From: Sulfurimonas sp. HSL-1656
Lineage (GTDB): Bacteria > Campylobacterota > Campylobacteria > Campylobacterales > Sulfurimonadaceae
Assembly: GCF_039645585.1 (NCBI RefSeq)
Contig: NZ_CP147915.1
Coordinates: forward strand, 1,922,001-1,986,000
Length of the DNA: 64,000 nucleotides
Direction: 5' to 3'
In this document: in pieces, positions 16,194-24,974 of the stretch
Layout: each line of letters opens with the position of its first letter
Position numbering within the stretch: the stretch's first letter is position 1
Notes under the pieces: generated by a model
Seen by the model: the letters and a program-made list of their open reading frames with translations, nothing else
The model's database searches: none
Told to the model about the DNA's origin: nothing
Translations under genes and position numbers: made by a program

Positions 16194-17239
16194 AGCACGT
16201 CTTCGATACTCCAGCCAATCGTCTCACCGGCGAACATCGGAACGACGTCGCCGTATTTGGCCGGAACGGTGAAGGGGGTGTCGGAGAGGGTTACCTCTTT
16301 GAACTCGGGACAGATGCCGTAGATACTCTGGGCGTTGTCGCTGATGAAGGCCTGCAGGTTATCGAGCTTGCCGTAGTGGTCAAAGAGCTCGCACAGCGCC
16401 TGCAGCGCGATGGGTGCCGTAAAGACGCCGGCGGCGCAGCCGCAGGCCTCTTTTTTATGCTGAGGGTGCGGCGCGGAGTCGGAGCCGAACATCACCTTCG
16501 GATGGGCTTCAAGCGCGACGCCGAGCAGCGCTTCGCGGTCCTCGGGACGTTTCGCGATCGGTTTGCAGAAGAGGTGCGGCCGCATCAGACCGCCGGCGAC
16601 GTCATCAAGGGTGATAAGGAGGTGGTGCAGCGTGATCGTCGCGTAGAGGTTGGGATATTTGTCCAGCATATCGACGGCCGCCTTCGTCGTAATGTGTTCC
16701 ATCACGATTTTGAGGTCGGGGAAGTTGGAGGCGAGCATCTCGTAAATGCTCATAAATTCCGCTTCGCGGTCCATAACGAAACCGTCGGTCTCGCCGTGGA
16801 TCAGCAGCGGAATACCCAATGCGCTCATCGCCTCGAGGGTCGGGCGCATGGCATCGAGGTCAAAACGGCTGACACCGCCTTCGGAGTTCGTCGTGATCCC
16901 TGCGGGGTAGAGCTTGATCGCAAAGATGTCATCACGTACCTCTTCGAGGAATTCGCGCTCATAGTGCTGGTAGAACAGGGTCATCAACGGCTCGAAATAG
17001 TCGGCATTGGTCGTTTCGAACATGTCGTCCTCGTCGGTGAGGGGGGTACCGAGGGCTGAAAAAATACGCTCTTTATAGGCCTGGACATCCTCTTTGGACG
17101 TGACCGGCGGGACCAGGTTCGGCATCACGACGGCGCCGCTGAAGCTGTAGGCGCTGAGCGGGGCGACCGTCTCGAGCATTACCCCGTCGCGGAGGTGGAG
17201 GTGCATGTCCAAAGGCATTAAAAGCGTATGGGTTTTCAT
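16190..17239 (-). CDS. pyrC: Dihydroorotase, class II
   Basis: 349 residues, normal for the class II (E. coli PyrC-like) enzyme. It opens with [17 protein letters not shown] (metal-binding HxH), continues with [17 protein letters not shown] (the Lys that is carboxylated in the family), [17 protein letters not shown] and FGSDSAPH. It closes carbamoyl-aspartate to dihydroorotate in pyrimidine synthesis. A good AAGGA precedes the ATG. It sits between tonB and a two-component pair, with no functional link visible. Confidence 0.97.
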   Translation of the reverse strand: MKTHTLLMPLDMHLHLRDGVMLETVAPLSAYSFSGAVVMPNLVPPVTSKEDVQAYKERIFSALGTPLTDEDDMFETTNADYFEPLMTLFYQHYEREFLEEVRDDIFAIKLYPAGITTNSEGGVSRFDLDAMRPTLEAMSALGIPLLIHGETDGFVMDREAEFMSIYEMLASNFPDLKIVMEHITTKAAVDMLDKYPNLYATITLHHLLITLDDVAGGLMRPHLFCKPIAKRPEDREALLGVALEAHPKVMFGSDSAPHPQHKKEACGCAAGVFTAPIALQALCELFDHYGKLDNLQAFISDNAQSIYGICPEFKEVTLSDTPFTVPAKYGDVVPMFAGETIGWSIEDVL

Positions 17240-17288
17240 TGAAATCCTTGAATTCTTAATCGATACTTTATTCTAACATTTCGCGGAT

Positions 17289-18044
17289 TTATTTGAGCAC
17301 AAAGCGGATCGGGACATTCAGCGTCAAGGCGTGCCGGGGATGCGGCAGACGGCCTGCAAGCGACGTGATCGTTCGGATGGCCGCCCGGTCAAGGATCTCC
17401 CGGGCATGTTTCTGAATCGTGACGTCGTGGACGCTGCCGTCCGGCTCCACACGGAAACTGGCGACAACCTCCCCCTCGATATGGCGCTTGCGTGCCATAC
17501 GCGGGTAGTAGAGGTGCCGCTGCAGCAGCTGCGCGATAATGGCCAGGTGCTCGTTCATATAACTCTCACTGCTCTGTACGGAGGCGCTCTCATCCGCACC
17601 GGTCTGTGCAGCAGTGGGGGCTTCGGTTTGGCTCTCCCCCTCGGCCGCAGCTACCGGTTCCGTTTCAGTCATCACTTCCATCGCTGTCTCGGGCAGCGTC
17701 TCTTCGATGACCGGTGCCGGTTCCTCTTTGACAACCGGCAGCGCTTTGACCGCGGGGGTCTTCAGGACGACCGCCGGTCTGACGATTTCCGGGCGCTTTA
17801 CGACCTTCTCGGGCGCTTTTTTCTTAACTGGGGCAGGCTTGACCGCGGCAGGTGCCGGGGTCACAGCCTGTTCGCTCTTTTTCGGCGGCAGTTTCGGGGC
17901 CACCCGTGACAATGAAAGGCAGTAATGGGGGGCTTCCGCCGAGACCGACATCGGAATTTTCGGCAAAACGACGATGAGCAATACAATCCCGATTGTGAGG
18001 TGCAGTGACAGTGAAACCAGAAATGCCTGCGGGGAACGTGCCAT
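17289..18044 (-). CDS. tonB: TonB energy transducer (system 1)
   Basis: 251 residues. One N-terminal membrane helix (FLVSLSLHLTIGIVLLIVVL) is followed by a long Pro/Lys/Glu-rich stretch (about 50-140) that can span the periplasm, then a C-terminal TonB domain: YYPRMARKRHIEGEVVASFR, EPDGSVHDVTIQKHAREILD and LNVPIRFVLK. TonB passes proton-motive energy from ExbBD to outer-membrane receptors. No receptor gene is nearby in this cluster. It heads the operon with pyrC, two-component pair, exbB, exbD, glutaredoxin and methyltransferase. Confidence 0.93.
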   Translation of the reverse strand: MARSPQAFLVSLSLHLTIGIVLLIVVLPKIPMSVSAEAPHYCLSLSRVAPKLPPKKSEQAVTPAPAAVKPAPVKKKAPEKVVKRPEIVRPAVVLKTPAVKALPVVKEEPAPVIEETLPETAMEVMTETEPVAAAEGESQTEAPTAAQTGADESASVQSSESYMNEHLAIIAQLLQRHLYYPRMARKRHIEGEVVASFRVEPDGSVHDVTIQKHAREILDRAAIRTITSLAGRLPHPRHALTLNVPIRFVLK

Positions 18045-18059
18045 ACCGAATCCTAACCG

Positions 18060-18098
18060 AAAAGTATTACAAAAGTATTAATATGCTTCTGCTATGAT
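18060..18098 (+). promoter_or_regulatory. Direct repeat and extended -10 promoter of the CpsB-type gene
   Basis: AAAAGTATTA occurs at 18060-18069 and again at 18071-18080, an exact 11-bp period. TGC-TATGAT follows at 18090-18098, and only six bases separate it from the ATG at 18105, predicting a leaderless message. The repeat lies where a -35 box would be and could bind an OmpR-type activator. It also lies 15 nt from the tonB start on the other strand. Confidence 0.5.
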
Positions 18099-18104
18099 TG
18101 CGCG

Positions 18105-18842
18105 ATGTACGCGAGACTAAAACGCCTGTTACGGCCCGAAAAACACAGCTCCGAACCCCTGACGACCGACCTGCATTCGCATCTCGTCCCCGGGATCGAC
18201 GACGGGGCCAAAGACTTAGAGACGTCACTCAACCTCGTGCGCTCCCTCTACGATCTGGGGTATCGCCGCCTGATTACGACCCCGCATATCATGATGCACC
18301 GCTTCCCAAACTCCCGTGACATCATCCTGCGCGGACTCGACACCCTTCGCAGTGCGGTCGATGCCGAAGGTATCCCCGTGAGTATCGACGCGGCCTCCGA
18401 GTATTATGTCGACGAGCATTTCCGTGAACTGATCGAGAAGGAGGAGCTGCTCACCTTCGGGAAGAATGAGGTGCTCTTCGAGCTCTCTTACGTCATTCCC
18501 CCCATCGACCTCGACACCATTATTTTCGAGCTCCAAAGCCGCGGTTACCAGCCGGTACTCGCCCACCCGGAGCGTTACCTTTATATGCACAAGGATGAAG
18601 AGGCCTATCCCCGCCTCAAAGAAAAAGGGGTGCGTTTCCAGGTCAACATCAACTCACTGGGGGGCTACTACTCCAAGCCGGTACAGAAAGCCGCGCGGCG
18701 GCTGATGGACGAAGGCTGGATCACCTACCTGGGATCCGACACCCACCACCGTCGCCATATCGAAGCCCTCACCAAAACGCTGCATGCGGACATTGTCGCC
18801 AAGGTGCAGCGGAACAACACCCTCCTCAACAACGCCCTCTAG
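18105..18842 (+). CDS. cpsB: CpsB/YwqE-type PHP tyrosine phosphatase
   Basis: 245 residues. Metal-binding motifs of the PHP fold are complete: DLHSHLVPGIDDGAKD, TTPHIM, EYYVDEHF, LAHPERYLYM and GSDTHHRRH. CpsB/Wzb-like phosphatases remove phosphate from tyrosines of the bacterial tyrosine kinase that controls polysaccharide chain length. The matching kinase-type gene (18852-21197) lies convergently, with only 9 nt between the stops. The promoter is so close to the ATG that a leaderless message is likely. Confidence 0.93.
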   Translation: MYARLKRLLRPEKHSSEPLTTDLHSHLVPGIDDGAKDLETSLNLVRSLYDLGYRRLITTPHIMMHRFPNSRDIILRGLDTLRSAVDAEGIPVSIDAASEYYVDEHFRELIEKEELLTFGKNEVLFELSYVIPPIDLDTIIFELQSRGYQPVLAHPERYLYMHKDEEAYPRLKEKGVRFQVNINSLGGYYSKPVQKAARRLMDEGWITYLGSDTHHRRHIEALTKTLHADIVAKVQRNNTLLNNAL

Positions 18843-18851
18843 GCGCTGTGC

Positions 18852-21197
18852 TTACGAATAGTATTTGTCCCCGCCGTACTTATAGCCGTAACCGTAACCG
18901 TAGCCATAGTTCTTCTCAAGGTTCACCCCGTTAAAGACGAGGCCGACATGCTCGATCTTGTGGTCTTTAATCAGGCGGTCAAGCCCCCGGACAAACTCTT
19001 TTTTCGAATAGCCGTAGCGCGCCACGAGCAAAGAGGCATCCGCACGGTGCATCAGGATCGCGGCATCGGTCACCAGACCCACCGGCGGCGTATCCAGGAT
19101 GACATGGTCGTAGCGTTCCCGCAGGGTATTGATCAGCGTTTCGGCATGCTCGGACATGATGAGTTCCGACGGGTTCGGCGGGACCGGCCCGGCGGCAATA
19201 ACATCGACACCGTCCTGCTCCGAGTGCTGCAGTACTTCGTCCAGGGTGTGGCGGTGGCTGAGCAGGGTACTGAGTCCTTTTTCATTCCCGAGGTCAAAGT
19301 ATTCGCTCAGTTTCGCCCGCCGCATATCAAGGTCGAGAACGACGACTTTTTTCCCGCCTTTGGCCAGGATCGCTGCGAGGTTCGAGGCAACCGTCGTCTT
19401 CCCTTCTCCCGATACCGTCGAGGTGACCGCAATCGTTTTGTAAGGCGTATCGCTGCGCATAAACTCCAGGTTCGTACGCAGGGCCCGGAACGCCTCGAAG
19501 AAGATGGAATTAAACTTTTTGCCTTTGACCGTCGGGATCATCCCGTACAGCGGTATCGTGGTCAGCTGTTCAATATCTTCTTTGCTTTTGACCGTATTGT
19601 CAATGAATTCGCGCAGGAACGCAAGCGCAATCCCCCCGATGAGTCCCAGGATCAGGCCGACGACGGCAATCAGCGAACGTTTCGGCTTGGTCGGTACCGC
19701 CGGTACCATCGCTTTGTCGATCACCCGGGTTTTCGAGACGGTGGAAGAGCGCAGGATCGCTGTCTCCGCCCGTTTTTCAAGCAGGAATTCGTAAATCTTT
19801 TCATTGACCATCGTCGAGCGCGTCAGGTTGGCCAGCCGCTGCTCCTGCACCGGCAGCGCCTCGAGGGAGCGCTTGTAATCACTGATGATCTTGTTCAGGG
19901 ACTGTTTGCGCTGCACGATCACGGCGAGCGTGCTGTCGAGGGTGTACATGATCGAACGGCGCAGGGAGCTGATGGACTCCGAAAGCTTGACGACATCGGG
20001 GTGCAGCGGTGTATACTCCACCAGCAGGGCATTGCGTTCGACCGTTTTCTTTTTGAGCTCGGCGATCATCTGCATCAGGTTCTCGTTCGCGAACCCCTCT
20101 GCCCCCAGCGCGATCCCGGAGATGTCATCATTGCTGCTGATGTACTCCTGCAGGTTTGAAAGCACGTTCTGCTGGATATCGAGTTCCTGCAGTTTGCTCT
20201 CGTAATCGCTGAGCTTTTCAGCCATCAGCGTCGCTTTTTCCGAAATATCGACGACAATGTTGCTCTGCTTGAAGCGCTCAAGGTTCTTCTGCGATGACTG
20301 CAGCGCCTTGTTAATCGCATCGAGCTGGCCGTCGATGAAAGCCAGGGTATGGTCCGCCTCCGCCGTTTTACGCTCGATCTCCTGGTCCAGGTAGGCCTGG
20401 GCTACGGCGTTGACCACCTCTTTGGCACGGAGCGGACTGTTATCCTGGTAGCTGATCAGCAGGATCGAGCCCATTTTGGTGGGCAGACTCGTCGTGATCC
20501 CGCCCTGGACCATCCCCCACATCTCCTCGTTCGGCATCACGCTGAAGCGGTAGGGTTTCGTTCCCATTTCCGCAATACGACGGACCTGCAGCTTGAACCA
20601 CGGTGTGGCAATCGTCTCCCCGAAGGTATGCTCGCCGCTGTAGGTGATCGGCGTCTCTTTGAGCGGCTCAAGCAGACCGATGCGGCGCAGGATACCGCGG
20701 ACCGTCCATTGCGAAGGCGGGTCGATCCTCAGTTCAAAATGTTCTGTGTCAAGGGGCACCAGCTCCATCATCAACCCGTAGGCACGCTCATCAATGTATT
20801 GTATATTGACGATAAAGGGCGCTTCACGGTAGAGCTCGACCTCGCGGTAGCCGCGGGTCGTATAGTAACGCGTACCGATATCGAGGTAGCTCAGCGCCTT
20901 TTGCGCCAGGAAGCGTGACTGCAGTACCAGCTGTTCGTTGTCGAGGTTTGTCGAACCGCCGCCGAACGCCTGCGTCATAAAGTCCGTGGTCTGGCCGCCC
21001 CAGTAGCGCTGGGCCTGCAGCTCGATCGACGTCGAAGCCGTATAGACACTCGGTTTGAAATAGGCATAGGCTGCCGCCAGCATAAAAGAGAGCAGCGCGA
21101 TCAGAATAATTGAAATCTTATACCGGTACAGCGTCGAAAAGATCGCCTTGAGGTCGATCTCGTCCTCTTCGACGGGGGTTACGGGGGTGTTGTTCAT
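18852..21197 (-). CDS. wzc: Wzc-like polysaccharide co-polymerase and tyrosine kinase
   Basis: 781 residues. A Wzz domain lies between two membrane helices (about 31-48 and 520-540), with coiled-coil stretches between them, followed by a cytoplasmic BY-kinase domain: Walker A STVSGEGKTTVASNLA, A' VVVLDLDMRRAKL and Walker B VILDTPPVGLVTDA. The C-terminus is a tyrosine cluster (YGYGYGYGYKYGGDKYYS), the expected autophosphorylation tail. Cycling of that tail controls assembly of exported polysaccharide. It follows the Wza-like gene by 5 nt and faces the CpsB-type phosphatase gene. No glycosyltransferase or flippase is in the window. Confidence 0.95.
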   Translation of the reverse strand: MNNTPVTPVEEDEIDLKAIFSTLYRYKISIILIALLSFMLAAAYAYFKPSVYTASTSIELQAQRYWGGQTTDFMTQAFGGGSTNLDNEQLVLQSRFLAQKALSYLDIGTRYYTTRGYREVELYREAPFIVNIQYIDERAYGLMMELVPLDTEHFELRIDPPSQWTVRGILRRIGLLEPLKETPITYSGEHTFGETIATPWFKLQVRRIAEMGTKPYRFSVMPNEEMWGMVQGGITTSLPTKMGSILLISYQDNSPLRAKEVVNAVAQAYLDQEIERKTAEADHTLAFIDGQLDAINKALQSSQKNLERFKQSNIVVDISEKATLMAEKLSDYESKLQELDIQQNVLSNLQEYISSNDDISGIALGAEGFANENLMQMIAELKKKTVERNALLVEYTPLHPDVVKLSESISSLRRSIMYTLDSTLAVIVQRKQSLNKIISDYKRSLEALPVQEQRLANLTRSTMVNEKIYEFLLEKRAETAILRSSTVSKTRVIDKAMVPAVPTKPKRSLIAVVGLILGLIGGIALAFLREFIDNTVKSKEDIEQLTTIPLYGMIPTVKGKKFNSIFFEAFRALRTNLEFMRSDTPYKTIAVTSTVSGEGKTTVASNLAAILAKGGKKVVVLDLDMRRAKLSEYFDLGNEKGLSTLLSHRHTLDEVLQHSEQDGVDVIAAGPVPPNPSELIMSEHAETLINTLRERYDHVILDTPPVGLVTDAAILMHRADASLLVARYGYSKKEFVRGLDRLIKDHKIEHVGLVFNGVNLEKNYGYGYGYGYKYGGDKYYS

Positions 21198-21202
21198 TCA
21201 GA

Positions 21203-22015
21203 CTACTCCAAAGCTTTTTGCAGATAAACGATATTGACGAAAGGCTGTAGAATAGATGAAAGAAGCTGGAACGGCGGTGCAATCTCGTTAAAGGCCATGT
21301 TATAGCCTTTCATCGCCCGCGGCTGGACATAGACGATATCGTTGGGTTTGAGGTAGAGGCTAGTGAGGCGGATCGCCGACATCTGCGTCAGATCGACCAC
21401 GCGCACATCCGGAGCGCGGAGGTCACCGCGGATAATCTTGATACTCGTCCGGTCGGCGTAGTCGGTCAGGTCATTCGAACGTGCAAGCGCTTCAATCAGA
21501 TTCATCATCCCATTGGTGACCGGGACGACGCCCGGATCTTTCACTTCGCCGAGCACAAAGATACGCTGGTTCATAATCTCGACAGTGACATAGGGGTTAC
21601 GCAGATACTTCTGGTACTGCGTGATCAGGAAGTTGGCGGCCTCATCCTCCGTCATCCCCGTGATCTTCTGGCGCCCGATAAGCGGCAGCCGGACCGTCCC
21701 CTCCTGGGTGACCAGAAGTCCCAGCGTCTCGTCCCTGCCTGCGGATGAAGCACCGCTCATGCCGCCGCGGCTGCTCACCATGGAGGTCATCTGCCGCGAA
21801 TCCGTTGAGGACTGGTTATAGACCATCACCGCCACACGGTCGTTCGGTGCAATGATATTCTCGAACACCATCTCGTCACGGTACTCCGCCGCTGAAACCG
21901 CCGTCGTTTCGTCGGAGAGATTGTCGTCCTGGAACAGACGGTACTCCTTCATACTGCATCCGCTGAGCAAAAAAAGCGAAACAGCCGTCATAATCGTCAA
22001 CAATCGCAGGGGCAT
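21203..22015 (-). CDS. wza: Wza-like polysaccharide export lipoprotein
   Basis: 270 residues. The signal peptide ends in the lipobox LLSGC (Cys20). Then comes the Poly_export domain (FENIIAPNDRVAVMVYNQSS, VTQEGTVRLPLIGRQKITGM) and an SLBB-type segment (MNQRIFVLGEVKDPGVVPVT and LYLKPNDIVYVQPRAM). It lacks the long extra SLBB repeats of E. coli Wza and ends in a possible amphipathic helix (PPFQLLSSILQPFVNIVYLQ). It forms the outer-membrane exit for polysaccharide, with the Wzc-like partner encoded next. Confidence 0.92.
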   Translation of the reverse strand: MPLRLLTIMTAVSLFLLSGCSMKEYRLFQDDNLSDETTAVSAAEYRDEMVFENIIAPNDRVAVMVYNQSSTDSRQMTSMVSSRGGMSGASSAGRDETLGLLVTQEGTVRLPLIGRQKITGMTEDEAANFLITQYQKYLRNPYVTVEIMNQRIFVLGEVKDPGVVPVTNGMMNLIEALARSNDLTDYADRTSIKIIRGDLRAPDVRVVDLTQMSAIRLTSLYLKPNDIVYVQPRAMKGYNMAFNEIAPPFQLLSSILQPFVNIVYLQKALE

Positions 22016-22049
22016 CGGTACTCCATCATCACGTTATATATAGTGGTGG

Positions 22050-22055
22050 ATTATA
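22050..22055 (-). promoter_or_regulatory. Candidate -10 box for wza-wzc
   Basis: TATAAT on the minus strand, 34 nt upstream of the wza start. No good -35 box at 16-18 nt. Confidence 0.45.
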
Positions 22056-22116
22056 GACTATGGAGTGTAAAAAGAAGCTAAGCCGAGGAAAAACGTTATG
22101 GATTGTGAAAGGGGTT

Positions 22117-22133
22117 GGTGCCGTAAAGGCACC
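22117..22133 (-). terminator. Hairpin downstream of mrp
   Basis: GGTGCC, five-base loop, GGCACC, a perfect 6-bp stem a few bases past the mrp stop. The minus-strand sequence after it (AACCCCTTT) has only a weak T tract. Confidence 0.5.
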
Positions 22134-22136
22134 GTT

Positions 22137-23309
22137 TTAGTGGCAGCCGCAGCCTGTGCCGCAGCTTTCGCCGCTGCTCTGCTCGCTCTGTTTCGGCGCC
22201 GCCGCCGTGGAGCAGGCGGAAACGCCCGGAGGGGTGTTCGGCTGGATCGCCATGTTGTCGACGCCGCCCTCTTCGTTGATCTTTTCGATCTGCGCCCAGA
22301 TATCCTCGGCCGCTTTCATATAGCGCTTCGCCGTTTCGGATTCCGGTTTCGCATAGGTGACAGGTTTCCCTTCGTCACCGCCGATGCGGACCGCCGGCTC
22401 GATCGGGATCTCGGCGAGAATATGCGTACCGAACTCCTTCGCGAGAGGTGCTGTCGTACCTTTGCCGAAAATGTCGTATTCGACACCCGTATCCGGCGCG
22501 ATGAAGCCGCTCATGTTCTCGACGATACCGCCGATCGGGATGTGCAGTTTCTTGAACATGTCAAGTGAACGGCGTGAGTCGTCCAGGGAGACCGTCTGCG
22601 GTGTCGTGACCGTGACGCCAAGCGTGACGGGGACGCTCTGTGCCAGGGTCAGCTGTGCGTCACCCGTGCCCGGGGGCATATCGATGACGAGACAGTCCAG
22701 CTCGGACCAGAGAATGTCGCGCAGGAACTGTTCGATCGCCTTCATGATCATCGCCCCGCGCCAGATGAGCGACTGCCCCTCTTCCATCAGGGAGCCCATG
22801 GACATCATCTCGATACCGTAGGCTTTGAGCGGCAGGACCTTGTTGCCCTGGATCTCCGGCTTGACCTCTTCGACACCGAGCATACGGGGGATGTTCGGCC
22901 CGTAGATGTCCGCATCGAGCAGACCGACTTTCTTGCCCTGCATCGCCAGCGCGATCGCCAGGTTGACGGAGCTGGTCGATTTGCCGACGCCGCCCTTGCC
23001 GGAGCTGACCATGATGAAGTTTTTCACCTGCGGCGCGATGTTCTTGCCCTTGGAGGAGCTTTCGCGCGGCATTTTCGGTGCCGTTATCTTGATCTCTACG
23101 ATCCCCGCACCGGCGCGTTTGAGTTCCGCCGTCGCTTCGTCCGTGATCTGCTGCGCCACTTCCGGCGCGCTGGAAGTGATATCGACCGTGACGGCGACGT
23201 CGTTGCCGTTAATCGTGACCTCTTTAACGAATCCGAAGGTCACGATATCTTTCGTAAAGCCCGGGTACGTCACGTTAGACAATGCCGATTTTACAATTTC
23301 TTCTGTCAT
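22137..23309 (-). CDS. mrp: Mrp/ApbC-type Fe-S carrier ATPase
   Basis: 390 residues. An N-terminal DUF59-like domain (about 1-90) is followed by the deviant P-loop MVSSGKGGVGKSTSSVNLA, DADIYGPNIPRMLG and LVIDMPPGTGDAQLTLAQ. These ATPases carry and pass on [4Fe-4S] clusters. The CxxC expected in the C-terminal part is replaced by ENMSGFIAPDTG, whereas the extreme C-terminus has a Cys tail (CGTGCGCH) plus ACSTAAAP, which may supply cluster ligands. It follows thiC by 19 nt; ThiC needs a [4Fe-4S] cluster, so the pairing makes sense. Confidence 0.93.
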   Translation of the reverse strand: MTEEIVKSALSNVTYPGFTKDIVTFGFVKEVTINGNDVAVTVDITSSAPEVAQQITDEATAELKRAGAGIVEIKITAPKMPRESSSKGKNIAPQVKNFIMVSSGKGGVGKSTSSVNLAIALAMQGKKVGLLDADIYGPNIPRMLGVEEVKPEIQGNKVLPLKAYGIEMMSMGSLMEEGQSLIWRGAMIMKAIEQFLRDILWSELDCLVIDMPPGTGDAQLTLAQSVPVTLGVTVTTPQTVSLDDSRRSLDMFKKLHIPIGGIVENMSGFIAPDTGVEYDIFGKGTTAPLAKEFGTHILAEIPIEPAVRIGGDEGKPVTYAKPESETAKRYMKAAEDIWAQIEKINEEGGVDNMAIQPNTPPGVSACSTAAAPKQSEQSSGESCGTGCGCH

Positions 23310-23328
23310 AACTGTTTCCTTTTAAAAT

Positions 23329-24702
23329 TTAGTGCTGTGCCGCCGCCGCTTCTCTGGCGATGGCTTCGATAGCTTCTGGGTTTTCCATGATGTTCTGCGT
23401 GATCTTGTACGAGCAGAACTTCGGTCCGCACATGGAGCAGAACTCCGCCTCTTTGAAGACGTCCTGCGGCAGGGTCTCGTCGTGGTACTCGCGTGCCCGT
23501 TCGGAGTCCAGGGCCAGTTCGAACTGCTTCTCCCAGTCGAAGGTGTAGCGCGCGTCGCTCATCTCATCATCAATATCGCGCGCCCCTTTACGGCCGCGGG
23601 CGATGTCCGCCGCGTGCGCCGCGATCTTGTAGGCGATGATCCCTTCGCGGACATCTTCCGCGTTCGGCAGCCCCAGGTGCTCTTTGGGCGTAACGTAACA
23701 GAGCATGGACGCCCCGTGCCAGCCGCCGACCGCCGCGCCGATCGCAGAGGAGATGTGGTCGTATCCCGCCGCGATGTCGGTAACGAGCGGCCCGAGGATG
23801 TAAAAAGGTGCCTCGTGGCAGAGCTCGCGCTGCAGCTTCATGTTGCGCTCGATCTGGTTGAGCGGCACGTGCCCCGGCCCCTCGATCATCACCTGGACGT
23901 TTTTCTCCCAGGCGCGCAGGGTCAGTTCCCCCAGGACTTTCAGTTCGCCCAGCTGGGCGTCGTCGCTGGCATCCGCCAGACAGCCCGGGCGCAGCGAGTC
24001 GCCCAGGGAGAGGGAGACGTCGTGGCGCGCACAGATGTCCAGGATCTCGTCGAACGCCGTGTAAAACGGGTTCTCGCGGTGGTAGTGCATCATCCATGCC
24101 GCCATCAGCGAACCGCCGCGGCTGACGATCCCCATTTTGCGCTTGGCGACCTTCGGCATCGTCTCGAGCAGGAAGCCCGCGTGGATGGTGAAGTAGCTTA
24201 CCCCCTGCTGCGCCTGGCGCTCAAGCACCTCGAGCATCTTCTCGATGGTGAGGTCTTCGATCTTGTTGTTGACGTCGTGCAGGATCTGGTAGATCGGCAC
24301 GGTCCCGATGGGGATCTTGGAGTTGGCGATGACCGCTTTGCGGATCTCGTCGAGGTCGCCGCCGGTGGAGAGGTCCATCGCCGTATCCGCTTTATAATGT
24401 TGGGAAACCTGGACCTTCTCGATCTCGCCCTGGACATCCGAGGCGATCGCCGAGGAACCGATGTTCGCGTTGATCTTGCAGGTCGCAGCAATCCCGATGG
24501 CCATCGGTTCAAGGTTGGTGTGGTTGACGTTGGCCGGGATGATCATGCGGCCGCGGGCGACCTCGGAACGCACCAGTTCAGGCGACAGATTCTCGATCTT
24601 GGCGACGTACTCCATCTCTTCGGTAACAATGCCCTGCTTGGCATAATACATCTGCGTGCGGACTTTATCGTTCTTACGTTTCTCTACCCATGAGGTTCTC
24701 AT
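23329..24702 (-). CDS. thiC: Phosphomethylpyrimidine synthase ThiC
   Basis: 457 residues from the ATG at 24702, chosen for the AGGAG 6 nt upstream. This is the shorter bacterial form without the long N-terminal extension. Visible are [65 protein letters not shown] and the C-terminal cluster motif [12 protein letters not shown] (CxxCx4C). It rearranges aminoimidazole ribotide into the HMP-phosphate of thiamine by radical SAM chemistry. No TPP riboswitch is seen upstream. Confidence 0.98.
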   Translation of the reverse strand: MRTSWVEKRKNDKVRTQMYYAKQGIVTEEMEYVAKIENLSPELVRSEVARGRMIIPANVNHTNLEPMAIGIAATCKINANIGSSAIASDVQGEIEKVQVSQHYKADTAMDLSTGGDLDEIRKAVIANSKIPIGTVPIYQILHDVNNKIEDLTIEKMLEVLERQAQQGVSYFTIHAGFLLETMPKVAKRKMGIVSRGGSLMAAWMMHYHRENPFYTAFDEILDICARHDVSLSLGDSLRPGCLADASDDAQLGELKVLGELTLRAWEKNVQVMIEGPGHVPLNQIERNMKLQRELCHEAPFYILGPLVTDIAAGYDHISSAIGAAVGGWHGASMLCYVTPKEHLGLPNAEDVREGIIAYKIAAHAADIARGRKGARDIDDEMSDARYTFDWEKQFELALDSERAREYHDETLPQDVFKEAEFCSMCGPKFCSYKITQNIMENPEAIEAIAREAAAAQH

Positions 24703-24936
24703 AGCGAACTCCTGTAGCAATTCTTTGGCGTAATATAGTCACCGCCGATAAAAAGGCCTACGGCATATCGAACGAGCGACAATCTTTCAAAATAAATTAA
24801 GAGAAATTTACTCCGAATTGCAGCAATCTTATTTGTGGAATCATACATTATCCGCCGCAATTTTCCGCTGGCACCGCCAGCCTGAAAAGAAAAAGTATTA
24901 CGATTCTACACAAGCATCACAAAAGCTTTGCATCTG

Positions 24937-24942
24937 TATAAT
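24937..24942 (+). promoter_or_regulatory. -10 box for ispDF operon
   Basis: TATAAT at 24937-24942, 32 nt before the TTG start. The AT-rich stretch 24880-24935 lacks a clear -35 box. A copy of AAAAGTATTAC at about 24891-24901 repeats the element found twice before the CpsB-type gene (18060-18080). The 272-nt region between thiC and ispDF holds nothing else I can name. Confidence 0.5.
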
Positions 24943-24974
24943 TTCGTAACATTTTTCCGTAAAGAGGATAATTT

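Noticed and set aside
24703-24974. TPP riboswitch before thiC
   Set aside because: Neither CTGAGA nor the ACC...GATCTGG core is present on the minus strand, and the leader between thiC and any promoter is short.
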